DNA of 40,115 bases. Origin: Gnetum montanum. Its lineage: Eukaryota; Streptophyta; Gnetopsida; Gnetales; Gnetaceae. Position numbers and translations under genes: made by a program. Below, one piece after another: positions 1 through 10,102 of this stretch. Each line of letters starts with the position of its first letter. The stretch's first letter is position 1. The stretch covers positions 208,649 to 248,763 of the forward strand of contig MNCI01022309.1 in NCBI GenBank assembly GCA_015680685.1, in the 5' to 3' direction. A model generated the notes under the pieces. The model did not search any database and was not told where the DNA came from. It saw nothing but the letters and a program-made list of their open reading frames with translations.

Positions 1-311
1 AACTAAGGGACAAAGTGCAGCGTATACGCTTCAACGTTCAACGTATGGCGTCGACGTAGACAGCGTAAGGGGTGGAGCGTATACGCTAGGCAGCGTATAC
101 AGCTTTGGCGTAAACAAAGTACAGCGTAAACAGAGTACAGCGTGAACAGGATAGGGCGTAAAATAGAGTAGGGCGTAAACAAAGTATGGCGTAAAACAAG
201 ACAACGTAAACAAGGCTCAGCGTAAAACTAGGCAAAGCGTAAACAGAATACAACATAAATGATGCTCAGCGTAAGACAAGGGATAGCGTAAATACTGAAC
301 AACGTAGGCGC
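1..311. repeat. Degenerate short tandem repeats built on GCGTAAAC
   Basis: A run of roughly 18-22 bp units of the form cagcgtaaacaaagta, densest between about 90 and 311, with variants such as gcgtgaac and gcgtaaaac. It lies downstream, in minus-strand sense, of a primer-binding-like site at 578-595, so it would be part of the untranslated leader of a minus-strand LTR element that continues off the left edge. Open frames here are repeat-driven (tyrosine, threonine and leucine rich) and are not taken as genes. Confidence 0.7.
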
Positions 312-1591
312 TGGACAGTTCGCAGGATGAATTTTCAAGCTAGGTTGCATAGACGCTGGGGTTTGTGGACAGTCCACATGAAGTTGGCAGCGTATACGCT
401 GAAAGACTTGCAGAGTTTGACACAGGGTAGCAAAAATGCTGATGAGCGTAGACGCTGGTAAGTGTGCAGGTAAGGTTTTCAGACGAGGCTGAGGTTTCAG
501 TAGAAAATGGCGTGGTTGGCGGCGTATATGCTCAACAGCGTAGATGTTGAGAAGTTTGCGAGCGAATTTTTTAGGAAGCCCTCCTTCTAGCGCTAATTTC
601 TGTACCGCCTGAAATCGTCGGTCACCGGCTGGAAGGAAACAAAGACCGTGGGATCGTAGGACACGCAAAAAAGACCCTGCCTTCACTTGAGAGCAAGCTA
701 GAATGCACGAAGGCAGAGTACCTTGGGTGGTCCGCACGTGGATCAGGCAAGGATTTACCCGCACGTATGCCGAAGTGCCATACGCTGGGTTATGCGTAAA
801 CAACGTAAACAGGTGTAAACGAGAGCGTAAACGACATAGCAGATATGACCAGGGCGTAAATGTAAATGAGTGTAAACAGAAAACATGCAAGAAATTAGTG
901 TAAACTGTAAACAATGGTATTACAGAGTCGAAGTACAGTGCACCGGTCTAACGCAGTTGTGATGAACACAAGGCGAACAAAAAGCCCCGGTGAATGCAGG
1001 GACAGCTGGGCTGGTATACGCTGTAGACACGGCGTAGAGACTATGCACAGCGTACAGGTTTTCCAGCGTAAGAGTGTTTCAGCTCTGGTGCGCAGCGTAA
1101 ATGTCTCTGGTATGCTCTGGGATTTTTTTGCCAACCTCCCGGGTGAAGTGGAAAAGTGGGATTTTTATATCGGTTGTTACGCTAGACTCGGGTTAGGAGA
1201 CACGTGGCGCGTTGACCGGGTGCATACAATTTACAAATATACAACATATTACATTTGCTGGGCGTATACGCTACATCAGGCCAGTGTACATGCTGGGCGT
1301 ATACGCTGGACGTGCTGGGCGTGTGAACTTGGGTGGAGATGCCATGGACGCTGGGCGTACACACCGACAATGGCTGGGTGTATACGCTGGGCGTATACAC
1401 TGATGGTTGCCGACTTGCTTCAATTCTTGCTCTTCGGTGCTATCTTCATTCTATCATTAAGACTTCATCGTCGGGCGTGTGCATCTGTGATGTCGAGTGT
1501 ACAGACGAGGCGTGTACATTGGGCGTGTAAGTCGGATGTCTGCTGGGAGTATACGCTAGGCGTATACGCTGGAGATGTCGGGCGTATACGC
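19..1591. repeat. Cluster of the 10-bp palindrome GCGTATACGC
   Basis: Exact copies lie at 20-29, 77-86, 390-399, 1262-1271, 1297-1306, 1560-1569 and 1582-1591. Many one- or two-base variants surround them (for example near 530, 1012, 1378, 1550 and 1603). The densest group, 1260-1610, lies at the upstream end of the candidate LTR in minus-strand sense, where U3 control elements would sit. The leader copies (20-400) lie beyond the primer-binding site. Function is unknown; the palindromic form fits a dimer-binding site or cruciform. Confidence 0.75.
578..595 (-). promoter_or_regulatory. Primer-binding-site-like motif of a minus-strand LTR element
   Basis: On the minus strand the sequence reads TAGCGCTAGAAGGAGGGC, five bases after the candidate LTR end at 601. 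It matches the motif that follows the three other LTRs here (16391-16408, 26257-26273, 31293-31309), which begin with the TGG expected for pairing to a tRNA CCA end. Here the TGG is changed to TAG. The donor tRNA was not identified. Confidence 0.55.
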
Positions 1592-1619
1592 TGTTGATGT
1601 TGGGTGTATACGCTGGTAC
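601..1619 (-). mobile_element. Candidate LTR, minus strand, palindrome-rich
   Basis: The right-hand terminus in minus sense is ...GGTACA at 606-601, immediately before the primer-binding-like motif. The other end is placed at about 1619, where the minus strand starts TGCAGTACC, giving about 1.02 kb with TG...CA ends. The last 180 bp in minus sense (601-775) are clearly homologous to plus-strand 7040-7220, which ends at the same ...TACA terminus. That independently supports the 601 boundary; the 1619 boundary is weaker. The internal region of this element would lie to the left of the window. It may double as the 3' LTR of the integrase-bearing element at 1850-4520, but no clear polypurine tract is seen there. 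Confidence 0.5.
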
Positions 1620-1849
1620 TGCACTTAGTGAAAAGTAAGCCTTCTGATTCTAGAAGTTGCAATGTGCGACATCAAATGTAGCCGTGGCCGTTTGTGGGTC
1701 CCAGGGACCTGCTTCTTACTGGGGAAGTACTAAGCTCGAAATTTTGTGGTGTTTCACATAGTGATGGTACTTGCAATTCAAGATAAAACACTACTTCAGA
1801 TCTATAGACTAGGCTGTAGGGGGTCTTACCTGTAGCTATCTTACACATC

Positions 1850-2265
1850 GTACCGTAGGCCTAAAGCACATAGAGGATTTGCTCATGCCATCACCCCTTG
1901 GTATTGCTAAGCATTCTTTTAAGTAAGTTGATGAGGCTTTTTTTGTAGCTCCTGCTTGACTGTTAGCCTGCAGGTAACATGACGATGAGAAAGATTGCTT
2001 AATGCTAAGGTTGCGGAAAAGGTTTTGGTTTTCGCACTACTAAACTATGGCCCATTATCTATCACAATAGTTGTGGGAAGACTAAACCTTGTTACGATGT
2101 TCTCCATGATGAAGTGGCAAACATGTTGAGATGTAGTTTTCCTAAGGGGGATAGCTTCTACCCACTTCGTAAAGTACTCAGTGGTAGTAATGATGAAGCT
2201 ATGTCCTGCGGAAGAATTAGGTGTTATGGGTCCTATGATATCTAGTTCCCATCATTTGAATGACC
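1850..2265 (-). pseudogene. Ty3/gypsy integrase core, catalytic Glu lost
   Basis: Minus-strand translation gives the rve-type core. The first Asp is in ELDIIGPI near 2250, followed by FIITTTEYFTKWVEAIP (about 2200-2155), and the second Asp is in VIDNGP near 2045. The region that should hold the catalytic Glu reads SQAGATKK where plant gypsy integrases usually have QAEATN; the Gly codon is at 1950-1952. The N-terminal zinc-binding HHCC domain is missing, because RNase H-like sequence runs almost directly into the first Asp motif. A frameshift occurs just before it and stops follow at about 1855. Retroviral-type integrase joins cDNA to host DNA, but this copy should be inactive. Confidence 0.85.
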
Positions 2266-2289
2266 AGGTGATCTACCTAGGATGATAGG

Positions 2290-2890
2290 ATTTGTGCACT
2301 CTATTATTGAAGTAGGTAGAATCGTGAACAGGTGTGATGGCACGTTTAATGCTAGGGTAGCTAAGGCATCGGCTATGGTGTTCGCACTGTGTGGCACATG
2401 CTGGATGCCTGTTGTGGTGAACTATTGCAACAAATTTTTGGCCAAATCACATTAAGGCTATAAATGCAAAGCTTTATAGGCATAGACCTCAGTGATTTGA
2501 TTGAAAATGAGTTAAGAGTCACCTTGAACTACCAAATGTTAAATTTTTAATTGCTATGCTACTAAGAGGCCCTTGAGAAGTCCTTCGTACTTAGCCACAT
2601 TATTCATAAAAAGGAATATGAAGCAGTAAGAAAAAGGCTGCATGTCCCTTGAGGGAAATGTAATGACAGTGGCAGCACTACCACCTCGTGTGGTTGAGGT
2701 GCCTTTAAAATGCAAAGTGGCCTCAAAGTGTGATGTTACAAGGTTGACATTGCTAACATGTTCATCAAGGAATTCGGGTTCAATGGTTGTTTGATCATCA
2801 ACAGGTGAGGTTGCAAGCTGTGTAGCTATCTCTTGTCCTTTCGTTGATGATTGGACTAAATAATCTAAATCAAATTCCACTATTATTGCT
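2290..2890 (-). pseudogene. Second (archaeal-type) RNase H domain of a Tat-lineage gypsy element, decayed
   Basis: After the RT/RNase H segment the minus strand encodes STKGQEIATQLATSPVDD, then NNVAKYEGLLKGL, then VQGDS-LIFNQITEVYA, and finally IQHVPHSANTIADALATLA near 2350. This order (KGQAIADFLA, NNVAEYEAL, GDS, ADALA) is typical of the extra RNase H carried between RT-RH and integrase in Tat/Ogre-type elements. Two positions that are normally acidic are Lys here: HFKGT where YFDGA is usual, and AKYE where AEYE is usual. The GDS Asp remains. At least two stops interrupt the frame. The role would have been degrading the RNA strand during reverse transcription; activity is not expected. Confidence 0.8.
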
Positions 2891-2899
2891 TTCCATTGG

Positions 2900-4520
2900 G
2901 CTATCCTACTACTTTCATATAAGTTTTTTGTGATAGCCTAAAGTACGTTGCTTTTGCATATAATGTTCACTTGGCTACGAAACAGGTAGTGTCTCCAGTT
3001 TTTTAGTATGAATACTAAAGCAAGAAAATTCCTTTTCACTTCGTTGTATTTGGCTTCATATGCTATCAATGCATGGCTCACGTAATAGAATAGGGTTTCA
3101 GAGCTATCCTCTCTTTTTTGGCATAACAACACTGCGATAAACGTGTCCAACGTAGTAAGGTAGATGTAGAAAGGCTTCTCCCTCTGGGGTGGGTAGATAG
3201 TTGGGAGGTGTAAAATCTCTTTCTTCAAGTCATCGAAGGCTTGTTGGCATTGTGTTGCCCATTTGAAGTTAACTCCCTTCTTTAATAAGTGTTGCATGGG
3301 GTGTAACTTGTCAGTCAACCTTGCTATAAACCTTTTAACAAATTGTATTCTACCTTGCAACCTGCAAAATTCTTTAAAGTTAGTAGGGGGTGCTAGGTTA
3401 ACAGTGGCCTTAACTTTGTCAGGGTCCACTTGTATTCTAGCCTCCGATACTACAGACCTTAGCATGTGCTTAGTTTTTACGCCAAAAACACACTTCTTTG
3501 GATTAAGGCATAGGTCATGCCTATGACAATACTTTAGGACTACATCTAGATCAATGGGATGATCAATAGCTATCTTAGACTTGACCACTATGTCATCCAC
3601 ATAATCGTTTAGTCTCTCTAGGAGGTAGTCACTGAATATGTAGGTCATGGCTCCTTGGTAGGTTGCTCTAGCGTTCTTTAGATCAAAGGGCATCAGAGTG
3701 TAACATAAGGTACCCCAAGAGGTCATAAACATAGTTGTCAACTAATGCTCTCGATTTATGCAATTTTGATTGTAACCTAAGAACCCATCCATGAAGGATA
3801 GTAAAGCATGACCAGCTGTAATGTCGATAAGCTGGTCAATACTTGGTGATGGGAAGTCATCTTTAATCGTTGCCTTATTCAGATCTCGAAAGTCTATATA
3901 GATTCATATCCCTCCTATTTTCTTAAAGACTACAATGATGTTTGACACCCATTCCAAGTAATCGACCACAATGAAACCTACTTGGTATAGCTTAGTGATT
4001 TCATCATGTACGACTAGTGCAATTTCTAGTTTAATCTTTTGAGCCTTTTGTTTAGCTAATTTGACACATGGGTCCAATACAATGTTATGTTGTATTAGCC
4101 GTGGGTCTAATCCTGGCATGTCGTTGTAAGACCATGCAAATACTTTGATGTTGTCTTGAAGGACTCTAGATACATATTTTTGTATTTGTTGATCTAGTAG
4201 GGAACTTAGTTTTAGTGTTTTCATTTTCCCCTTATATGTCATTCTCGGTGCTTCAATGAGAGGGTCCTCAGTCATATTCCCAGGCTCTAAGTCTAAGGCT
4301 TGGACCAAGTGCTTGGGCCAATCTAGGGACATTTCCAGGGATGCTATAGTGTTATCAATTGATGAATCCCAGTCTATGGACTCTAAGTTCAGGTATCTTG
4401 CAAGCTTGCCATGAGGACCTGTTAAGGTTAAAAGTGAGTGTAGATCACACTGCATGGCCATCTTGTTCAACCTACCATAATAAGAAGAAGCCTGGTCAAG
4501 TCATACCTATTTGTAGCTAT
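2900..4520 (-). pseudogene. Ty3/gypsy reverse transcriptase and RNase H (Tat-like), broken
   Basis: Minus-strand order: an approach segment with FAWSYNDMPGLDP (about 4140-4100) and EWVSNIIVVFKKIGG (about 3950-3906), then DFRDLNKATIKDDFPSPSID (about 3890-3835), LSFMDGFLGYNQ, and the catalytic box YVDD at 3603-3592 within NDYVDDIVVKSK. Next come the thumb (LQGRIQFVKRFIARL), the segment FKWATQCQQAFDDLK, and the gypsy RNase H (about 3160-2940). YVDDIVVKSK and the following second RNase H point to the Tat/Ogre branch. A stop or frameshift separates two open stretches at about 3900 and 3745, so the frame is not intact even though YVDD is retained. Near 4510 the homology ends at DQASSYYGRLNKMAM, before the repeat array. 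Confidence 0.9.
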
Positions 4521-4597
4521 GGTGCATAATAGTAAATATTTGTAAAGCAATAATGAAACATGCAATGATTGTCAAACATTTGGCCAAATTCACAAAT

Positions 4598-4920
4598 TAC
4601 CAGTTTAAGGTCTTGACAGACCATGAACAGATTTGAACATGCAATTGATGCTAAGTCTACCAATTTAAGGTTGTGGTGGACTGTTAACAAGTTGTAAAGG
4701 TAAAGTTACTAGTATAAGGTCTTTGCGGACCATTAATAGGTTGATGGATAAGGTTGCTAGTTTAAGGTCTTTACAGATCGTGGTGCATAGGTTTTTGAAT
4801 AAACTTACTAGTTTAAGGTCTTTGCAGATCATGAATAGGTTTTTAGATAAAGTTACTAGTTTAATGTCTTTGTGGACCATTATGTGTAGGCTTCATACGA
4901 GCAGGTTTCTAATTTAAGGT
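4598..4920. repeat. Left hairpin-repeat array, about 50-bp period
   Basis: Seven units begin with agtttaagg or close variants at 4602, 4662, 4711, 4759, 4810, 4858 and 4911 (spacings 60, 49, 48, 51, 48, 53). Each carries a small dyad of the type GGTCtttgcgGACC. The array sits between the end of RT homology and the plus-strand TATA box at 5066. A related array with the same AGTTTWAGG core lies on the far side of the plus-strand gene (12042-12190). Open frames in it only reflect the repeat. Confidence 0.75.
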
Positions 4921-5065
4921 GAGGAAAAATTTTTGGTTGGGCCCACCTATTTACAAACAGGAATGTTATGCTATCGTAGGTTTATGACACGCTAGTACTA
5001 TGCTACAAGGGGCATCCCACATTACTCAGGGTGTGAAAATGGCAAGTTCATTTCACTACGTCGGC

Positions 5066-5073
5066 TATAAATA
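5066..5073 (+). promoter_or_regulatory. TATA box of the antisense spliced gene
   Basis: TATAAATA in the context tcggctataaataggggt, about 140 bp before the candidate start codon at 5205. It is on the strand opposite to the flanking gypsy coding sequence. The spacing fits a TSS near 5100 and a leader of about 100 nt. Confidence 0.6.
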
Positions 5074-5315
5074 GGGGTTTACCCTTGGTAAACTTGTAGT
5101 TTTCGTTGTCAAAGCGTAGAGCCCACATCCATAGCGTAGTGTGATCGTGTTGAGGGAAAGTGAAGCAACGTAACGTAGTAGTCGATAGCATCTACAAGTG
5201 AAGTGATGGCACCTAAAGATTAACATAAGCACTGAGGGCTCGCTAAAGTGAACGAAGTTACGGAAACTTTGGAGCACCTAACTCAAGTGCATGTTACAGG
5301 GTGGGAGGGGACTCC

Positions 5316-7017
5316 GTCTGCTTGGTAAGTTATTACGTTGCCTTTGTTGTTTAGACTTCTGCAATCGTTATTGTTGAAATTCGCATCTCTTGCCACCATC
5401 TTGGTTGCTATTTTTGTCACTACGCTGTTGTCATCGTTGGTTGGTCATAGTGGCTATATGGATGTTATGCTACAGATGCATGTAGTATTGCCTTGGCCGT
5501 CATTGTTGTGATTGCCTTGTTGCGGGGATTTGGGCGAGCCTGGGCAGCTTAGCACATGGCTAGCATAGCGTGCCACCTTCAAGAGGGTTTTGTCCTTCTG
5601 CACAATTTGATAAATGATACACATGTTTAATGCAGTACGACACAAGTTATTTTGTACAGCTAAATTATGGTTGGGATGGTTGTAGCACAGTAAACTCTTA
5701 CTTTTCTACACTTTGTAATGCTTTTACTATGGTATGCCAGTACGTTGCATAGTTTAGTAGGTCTATCATATTGTTATGTTGTTAAGTCTGCAATATCACT
5801 ATGTTGTTGAATTTGTTAAGCTTGCCATGTTACCATGGTTGTCGTAGTAATGCATTGATTACATTGTATTGCACATTTTCCTGTTCTTGTTCATTTGCTT
5901 TCGTATGTATCATTTGAGCATTATTGCATTATGTCAGGTTTGATGGCCATACTATGCTGTGAGGCTTACTTTATTGTTGTTTGTTTAGATTTTTTTTAAT
6001 ATTTTTTTTGTGACTATGAAATCCTACTACACTACATGCAATGAAAATGCCATGATACGCTATACGTAATGAGAAGGTTATGCTACGCTACATGTAAACA
6101 TTGCTTGTACATAGTGCTAAAGTTTGGTTCTTCATTGGTGCAGGGTTATGTTGAAACCCATTTTGATTGTCCTGGAAATCATAGGAGTCCTATGCTGCCT
6201 TAGCGAACCAGTGGCCAATGTCCCTCCCCCTCACACATGTGTGGAGTAGCAAGCAGTCTGGTTCCAGGAGGATGCATGGGACTTCCTACAGTTCCTCCTC
6301 TAACATTTTAGTGTGATCGTTTGGTCACACTTATTAGCAAAGACAATAGCTGCAATCACAGAAACCCTATTGCCTGGGGCAAACTGGGGTATTCTGAAAT
6401 TTTTGACTGATGGGTCAATCAAGGGTGAGCAGGCAGAAGGTTCCAACTAGCATCTAAAAAGCTTGAGATGCTTAAGTTGGATTTTGGGGATGCCTAAGTA
6501 TAAGTGTTACCACTTATACAATACATTATTTGTTGCTTGCCACATGGGCACCTACTTTCAAAACTCACCTGGAACTGTTTACTATGCTGGTGGGTGAGTT
6601 CTACGAAGGTATTTTTTATGTAATCTATGCTATGCTAGACATAGGTAGTAATAGTGTATATGCTCATTTTTTGTGTTACCAAGTTTTTTATTGACAAGAA
6701 TGCTCTTCACGGTGACACGAATGCCTTGGCATTGGCATAGATGGCCCTACGGGAGTTTTCCTCCACTGGGAATGTGCACATTGGTGTGATAGGCAAGTTT
6801 GGAGGTGAGTTCAAAACCTATCCAACTCGGTATTCTCAATTTTATGGGAAGTGTAAAAAAGTCGATTGATTGGATAGGGAATGGACATCCCTCAAGCCAC
6901 TTATAGTCAAAGATGTGTTGGTGGATCTCCCACTATTTCCCATGCTATTTAAACCTAGTATACTAAAGTGTGCATTCACTACTAAATGTTTGAGTGATGT
7001 TTACATTTTGCTAACCC
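5316..7017 (+). repeat. Copy 1 of a 1.7-kb duplication, ending at an N
   Basis: From gtctgcttgg at 5316 to ctaaccc at 7017, this copy is nearly identical to 7221-8926, with scattered substitutions and one single-base indel near 6617/8531. It covers the end of exon 1, intron 1 and exons 2-3 of the antisense gene. It stops at the undetermined base at 7018. The structure looks like a second haplotype or an unmerged contig rather than a true tandem duplication. Confidence 0.85.
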
Positions 7018-7039
7018 NATTCACGATAATCCCAGCGCT

Positions 7040-7220
7040 AGCTGTAGCTTACGCTTGGGGAAGTCCTTGGTTGATTTGCGTGCAAACCATCCAAGGCACT
7101 CTGCCTTCGTTCCATTTTCCAGCTTGCCCTCAAGCGAAGGCAGGGTTAGCTGTGGCTGCCCAACAATCTTTCGGTGTCTGTTTCCATTCCAGCCTCACAC
7201 CGACGATTTAGGTCAGTACA
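7040..7220 (+). mobile_element. 3' end of an LTR, plus strand
   Basis: This stretch is homologous to the terminal part of the minus-strand LTR at 601-775. Shared phrases include caaggcactctgccttcgt against caaggtactctgccttcgt, and both end with the same TACA terminus. It ends exactly at 7220, where the second copy of the 1.7-kb segment begins with GTCTG. GTCTG is also the first 5 bp of copy 1, as expected if it is a 5-bp target-site duplication of an inserted LTR element. Only the end of the LTR is present because an N at 7018 cuts the sequence. Confidence 0.65.
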
Positions 7221-8926
7221 GTCTGCTTGGTAAGTTATTACGTTGCCTTTGTTGTTCAGACTTCTGCAATCGTTATTGTTGAAATTCGCATCTCTTGCCA
7301 CCATCTTGGTTGCTATTTTTGTCACTACGCTGTTGTCATCGTTGGTTGGTCATAGTGGCTATATGGATGTTATGCTACAGATGCATGTAGTATTGTCTTG
7401 GCCGTCATTGTTGTGATTGCCTTGTTGCGGGGGTTTGGGCGAGCCTGGGTAGCTTAGCACATGGCTAGCATAGCGTGCCACCTTCAAGAGGGTTTTGGCC
7501 TTCTGCACAATTTGATAAATGATACACATGTTTAATGCAGTACGACACAAGTTATTTTGTACAGCTAAATTATGGTTGGGATGGTTGTAGCACAATAAAC
7601 TCTTACTTTTCTACACTTTGTAATGCTTTTACTATGGTATGCCAGTACGTTGCACAGTTTAGTAGGTCTATCATATTGTTATGTTGTTAAGTCTGCAATA
7701 TCACTATGTTGTTGAATTTGTTAAGCTTGCCATGTTACCATGGTTGTCGTAGTAATGCATTGATTACATTGTATTGCACATTTTCCTGTTCTTGTTCATT
7801 TGCTTTAGTATGTATCATTTGAGCATTATTGCATTATGTCAGGTTTGATGGCCATACTATGCTGCGAGGCTTACTTTATTGTTGTTTGTTTAGATTTTTT
7901 TTAATATTTTTTTTGTGACTATGAAATCCTACTACACTACATGCAATGAAAATGCCATGATACGCTATACGTAATGAGAAGGTTATGCTACGCTACGTGT
8001 AAACATTGCTTGTACATAGTGCTAAAGTTTGGTTCTTCATTGGTGCAGGGTTATGTTGAAACCCATTTTGATTGTCCTGGAAATCATAGGAGTCCTATGC
8101 TGCCTTAGCGAACTAGTGGCCAATGTCCCTCCCCCTCACACATGTGTGGAGCAGCAAGCAGTCTGGTTCCAGGAGGGTGCATGGGACTTCCTACAGTTCC
8201 TCCTCTAACATTTTAGTGTGATCGTTTGGTCACACTTATTAGCAAAGACAATAGCTGCAATCACAGAAACCCTATTGCCTGGGGCAAACTGGGGTATTCT
8301 GAAATTTTTGACTGATGGGTCAATCAAGGGTGAGCAGGCAGAAGGTTCCAACTAGCATCTAAAAATCTTGAGATGCTTAAGTTGGATTTTGGGGATGCCT
8401 AAGTATAAGTGTTACCACTTATACAATACATTATTTGTTGCTTGCCACATGGGCACCTACTTTCAAAACTCACCTGGAACTGTTTACTATGCTGGTGGGT
8501 GAGTTCTACGAAGGTATTTTTTCATGTAATCTATGCTATGCTAGACATAGGTAGTAATAGTGTATATGCTCATTTTTTGTGTTACCAAGTTTTTTATTGA
8601 CAAGAATGCTCTTCACGGTGACACGAATGCCTTGGCATTGGCATAGATGGCCCTACGGGAGTTTTCCTCCACTGGGAATGTGCACATTGGTGTGATAGGC
8701 AAGTTTGGAGGTGAGTTCAAAACCTATCCAACTCGGTATTCTCAATTTTATGGGAAGTGTAAAAAAGTCGATTGATTGGATAGGGAATGGACATCCCTCA
8801 AGCCACTTATAGTCAAAGATGTGTTGGTGGATCTCCCACTATTTCCCATGCTATTTAAACCTAGTATACTAAAGTGTGCATTCACTACTAAATGTTTGAG
8901 TGATGTTTACATTTTGCTAACCCTAT
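7221..8926 (+). repeat. Copy 2 of the 1.7-kb duplication
   Basis: Starts directly after the LTR terminus at 7220 and continues without a break into the rest of the antisense gene (8927-11872). It therefore belongs to the contig that holds the gene's 3' exons. It differs from copy 1 by a low level of substitutions, such as C/T at 5480 against the matching base, plus one indel. That is consistent with allelic or very recent divergence. Confidence 0.85.
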
Positions 8927-10076
8927 TTCTCTTTTTGTTTTTTGTTTTTTTTTTTGTGAATCATTTTAGTAGTGAATAAATCCTAGGAGGTGACTGTGAT
9001 TTCCTCCAAGCATAGCGAGATCAACCTCTTTTAAGTACAAAGAGGTGGAGGAGACCCAATGCTAGCTCTACAATGGGGCCCCAACCATGCTAGTCCATAA
9101 CCTTTAGGAGGCCAGGCTTATGGACATGTTTTTGGTGATTAACCTGAGTTCCTCCTTGCTGAGATGCTTTCCCTAGCCAACTCCTCCAAAAAGGAAAACT
9201 ACTTTCGCACACATGTTTATGGTGTGCACGTGGTGTTTGATGTCAATGATCAATTATTCACGGATCTTTTCACTGTCTCCTTTGATGATCTCCCCATGGG
9301 AGAAAAATCCAAGAAATATGCACACAATTAGGAGGACATCGAGGAGTGGCTAGGTGCTGCAAAGGAATGAAAGGGGATTTATATTGAGAAAGTCAGGCTA
9401 TGGGTGGCCAAAACAGTTTACCCTATCTTTCATGCCCGTGCCTTCCCCAAGTTGCTATCCCAAGGAAAAATCATTGGGATTGAGTAATCTTGGATAATGA
9501 GGGATGTTATGGAACAAGAAACCCATTACAATTGGGCCAAGCACCTTTGTAGAGGCATGCAAGTTGAAATGGTCAAGCTTTGCAGGAAGCTTGAATCCTG
9601 TTTCAACATGCTCCATGCCTTTTTCATAGCCTGTCTATGGCACTTTACAGAATTCTTGGTAGGCTGCGAGAATGGGGTCTGGGTACTACAAGATTGTAGC
9701 CAGATCTCCAAATCATGGATCTGCCAAGTCTTTTGTAGTAACTGATCTCAGAAACCCCTAGAAGCTATTAGGGAGTCATTCTCAATGATTACCAGGGATT
9801 AGGTTGCATGCAACTTTCAAGCCAAAGACAACGTGGGAGAGGCACCCCCTATTATCACCAACAGTGTGACAAGGGGGGAACACCTCATTGGAGAGACGAT
9901 GATGACCAAGGTACAATGCAAGAGGTCCCACCCTGCTGAAGAGACCCCTCGTATTAATGAGGAGAGGGGGAAGAAGTTGCAATTCAAGCTTCGTAGAGTG
10001 CACCCTCCAATTGGTAAGTATTTGCTTTCTTCTTTTTTATTTTCTCTTTATTTTTTTTTGCTAATGTTTGCTACAC

Positions 10077-10102
10077 TGTGTTATGCTAGGTAGCGTAGCA
10101 CA
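10077..10102. repeat. TAGCGTAGC hairpin inside an intron of the antisense gene
   Basis: The sequence tgtgttatgcta-gg-tagcgtagcaca forms a 12-bp imperfect stem with a 2-nt loop, inside the intron 10014-10158. It closely resembles the hairpin at 17637-17662, including the preceding ctaca-tgtg context. This links the intron to the hairpin region beyond the LTR at 17449-17983. Confidence 0.6.

Noticed and set aside
1-311. CRISPR-like array
   Set aside because: Repeats are short, degenerate and lack spacers of uniform length; the context is plant nuclear retroelement DNA.
228-914. 228-codon minus-strand open frame
   Set aside because: It lies across the palindrome and leader repeats and the LTR end. 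Composition follows the repeats and no domain is visible.
914-1597. 227-codon plus-strand open frame rich in GRIRW-type repeats
   Set aside because: The translation mirrors the GCGTATACGC repeat in the LTR; open frames arise because the repeat lacks stops.
4540-4600. CACTA-type terminus for the antisense gene unit
   Set aside because: No CACTA or other clear inverted terminus was found at either side; cactac near 12330 has no partner on the left.
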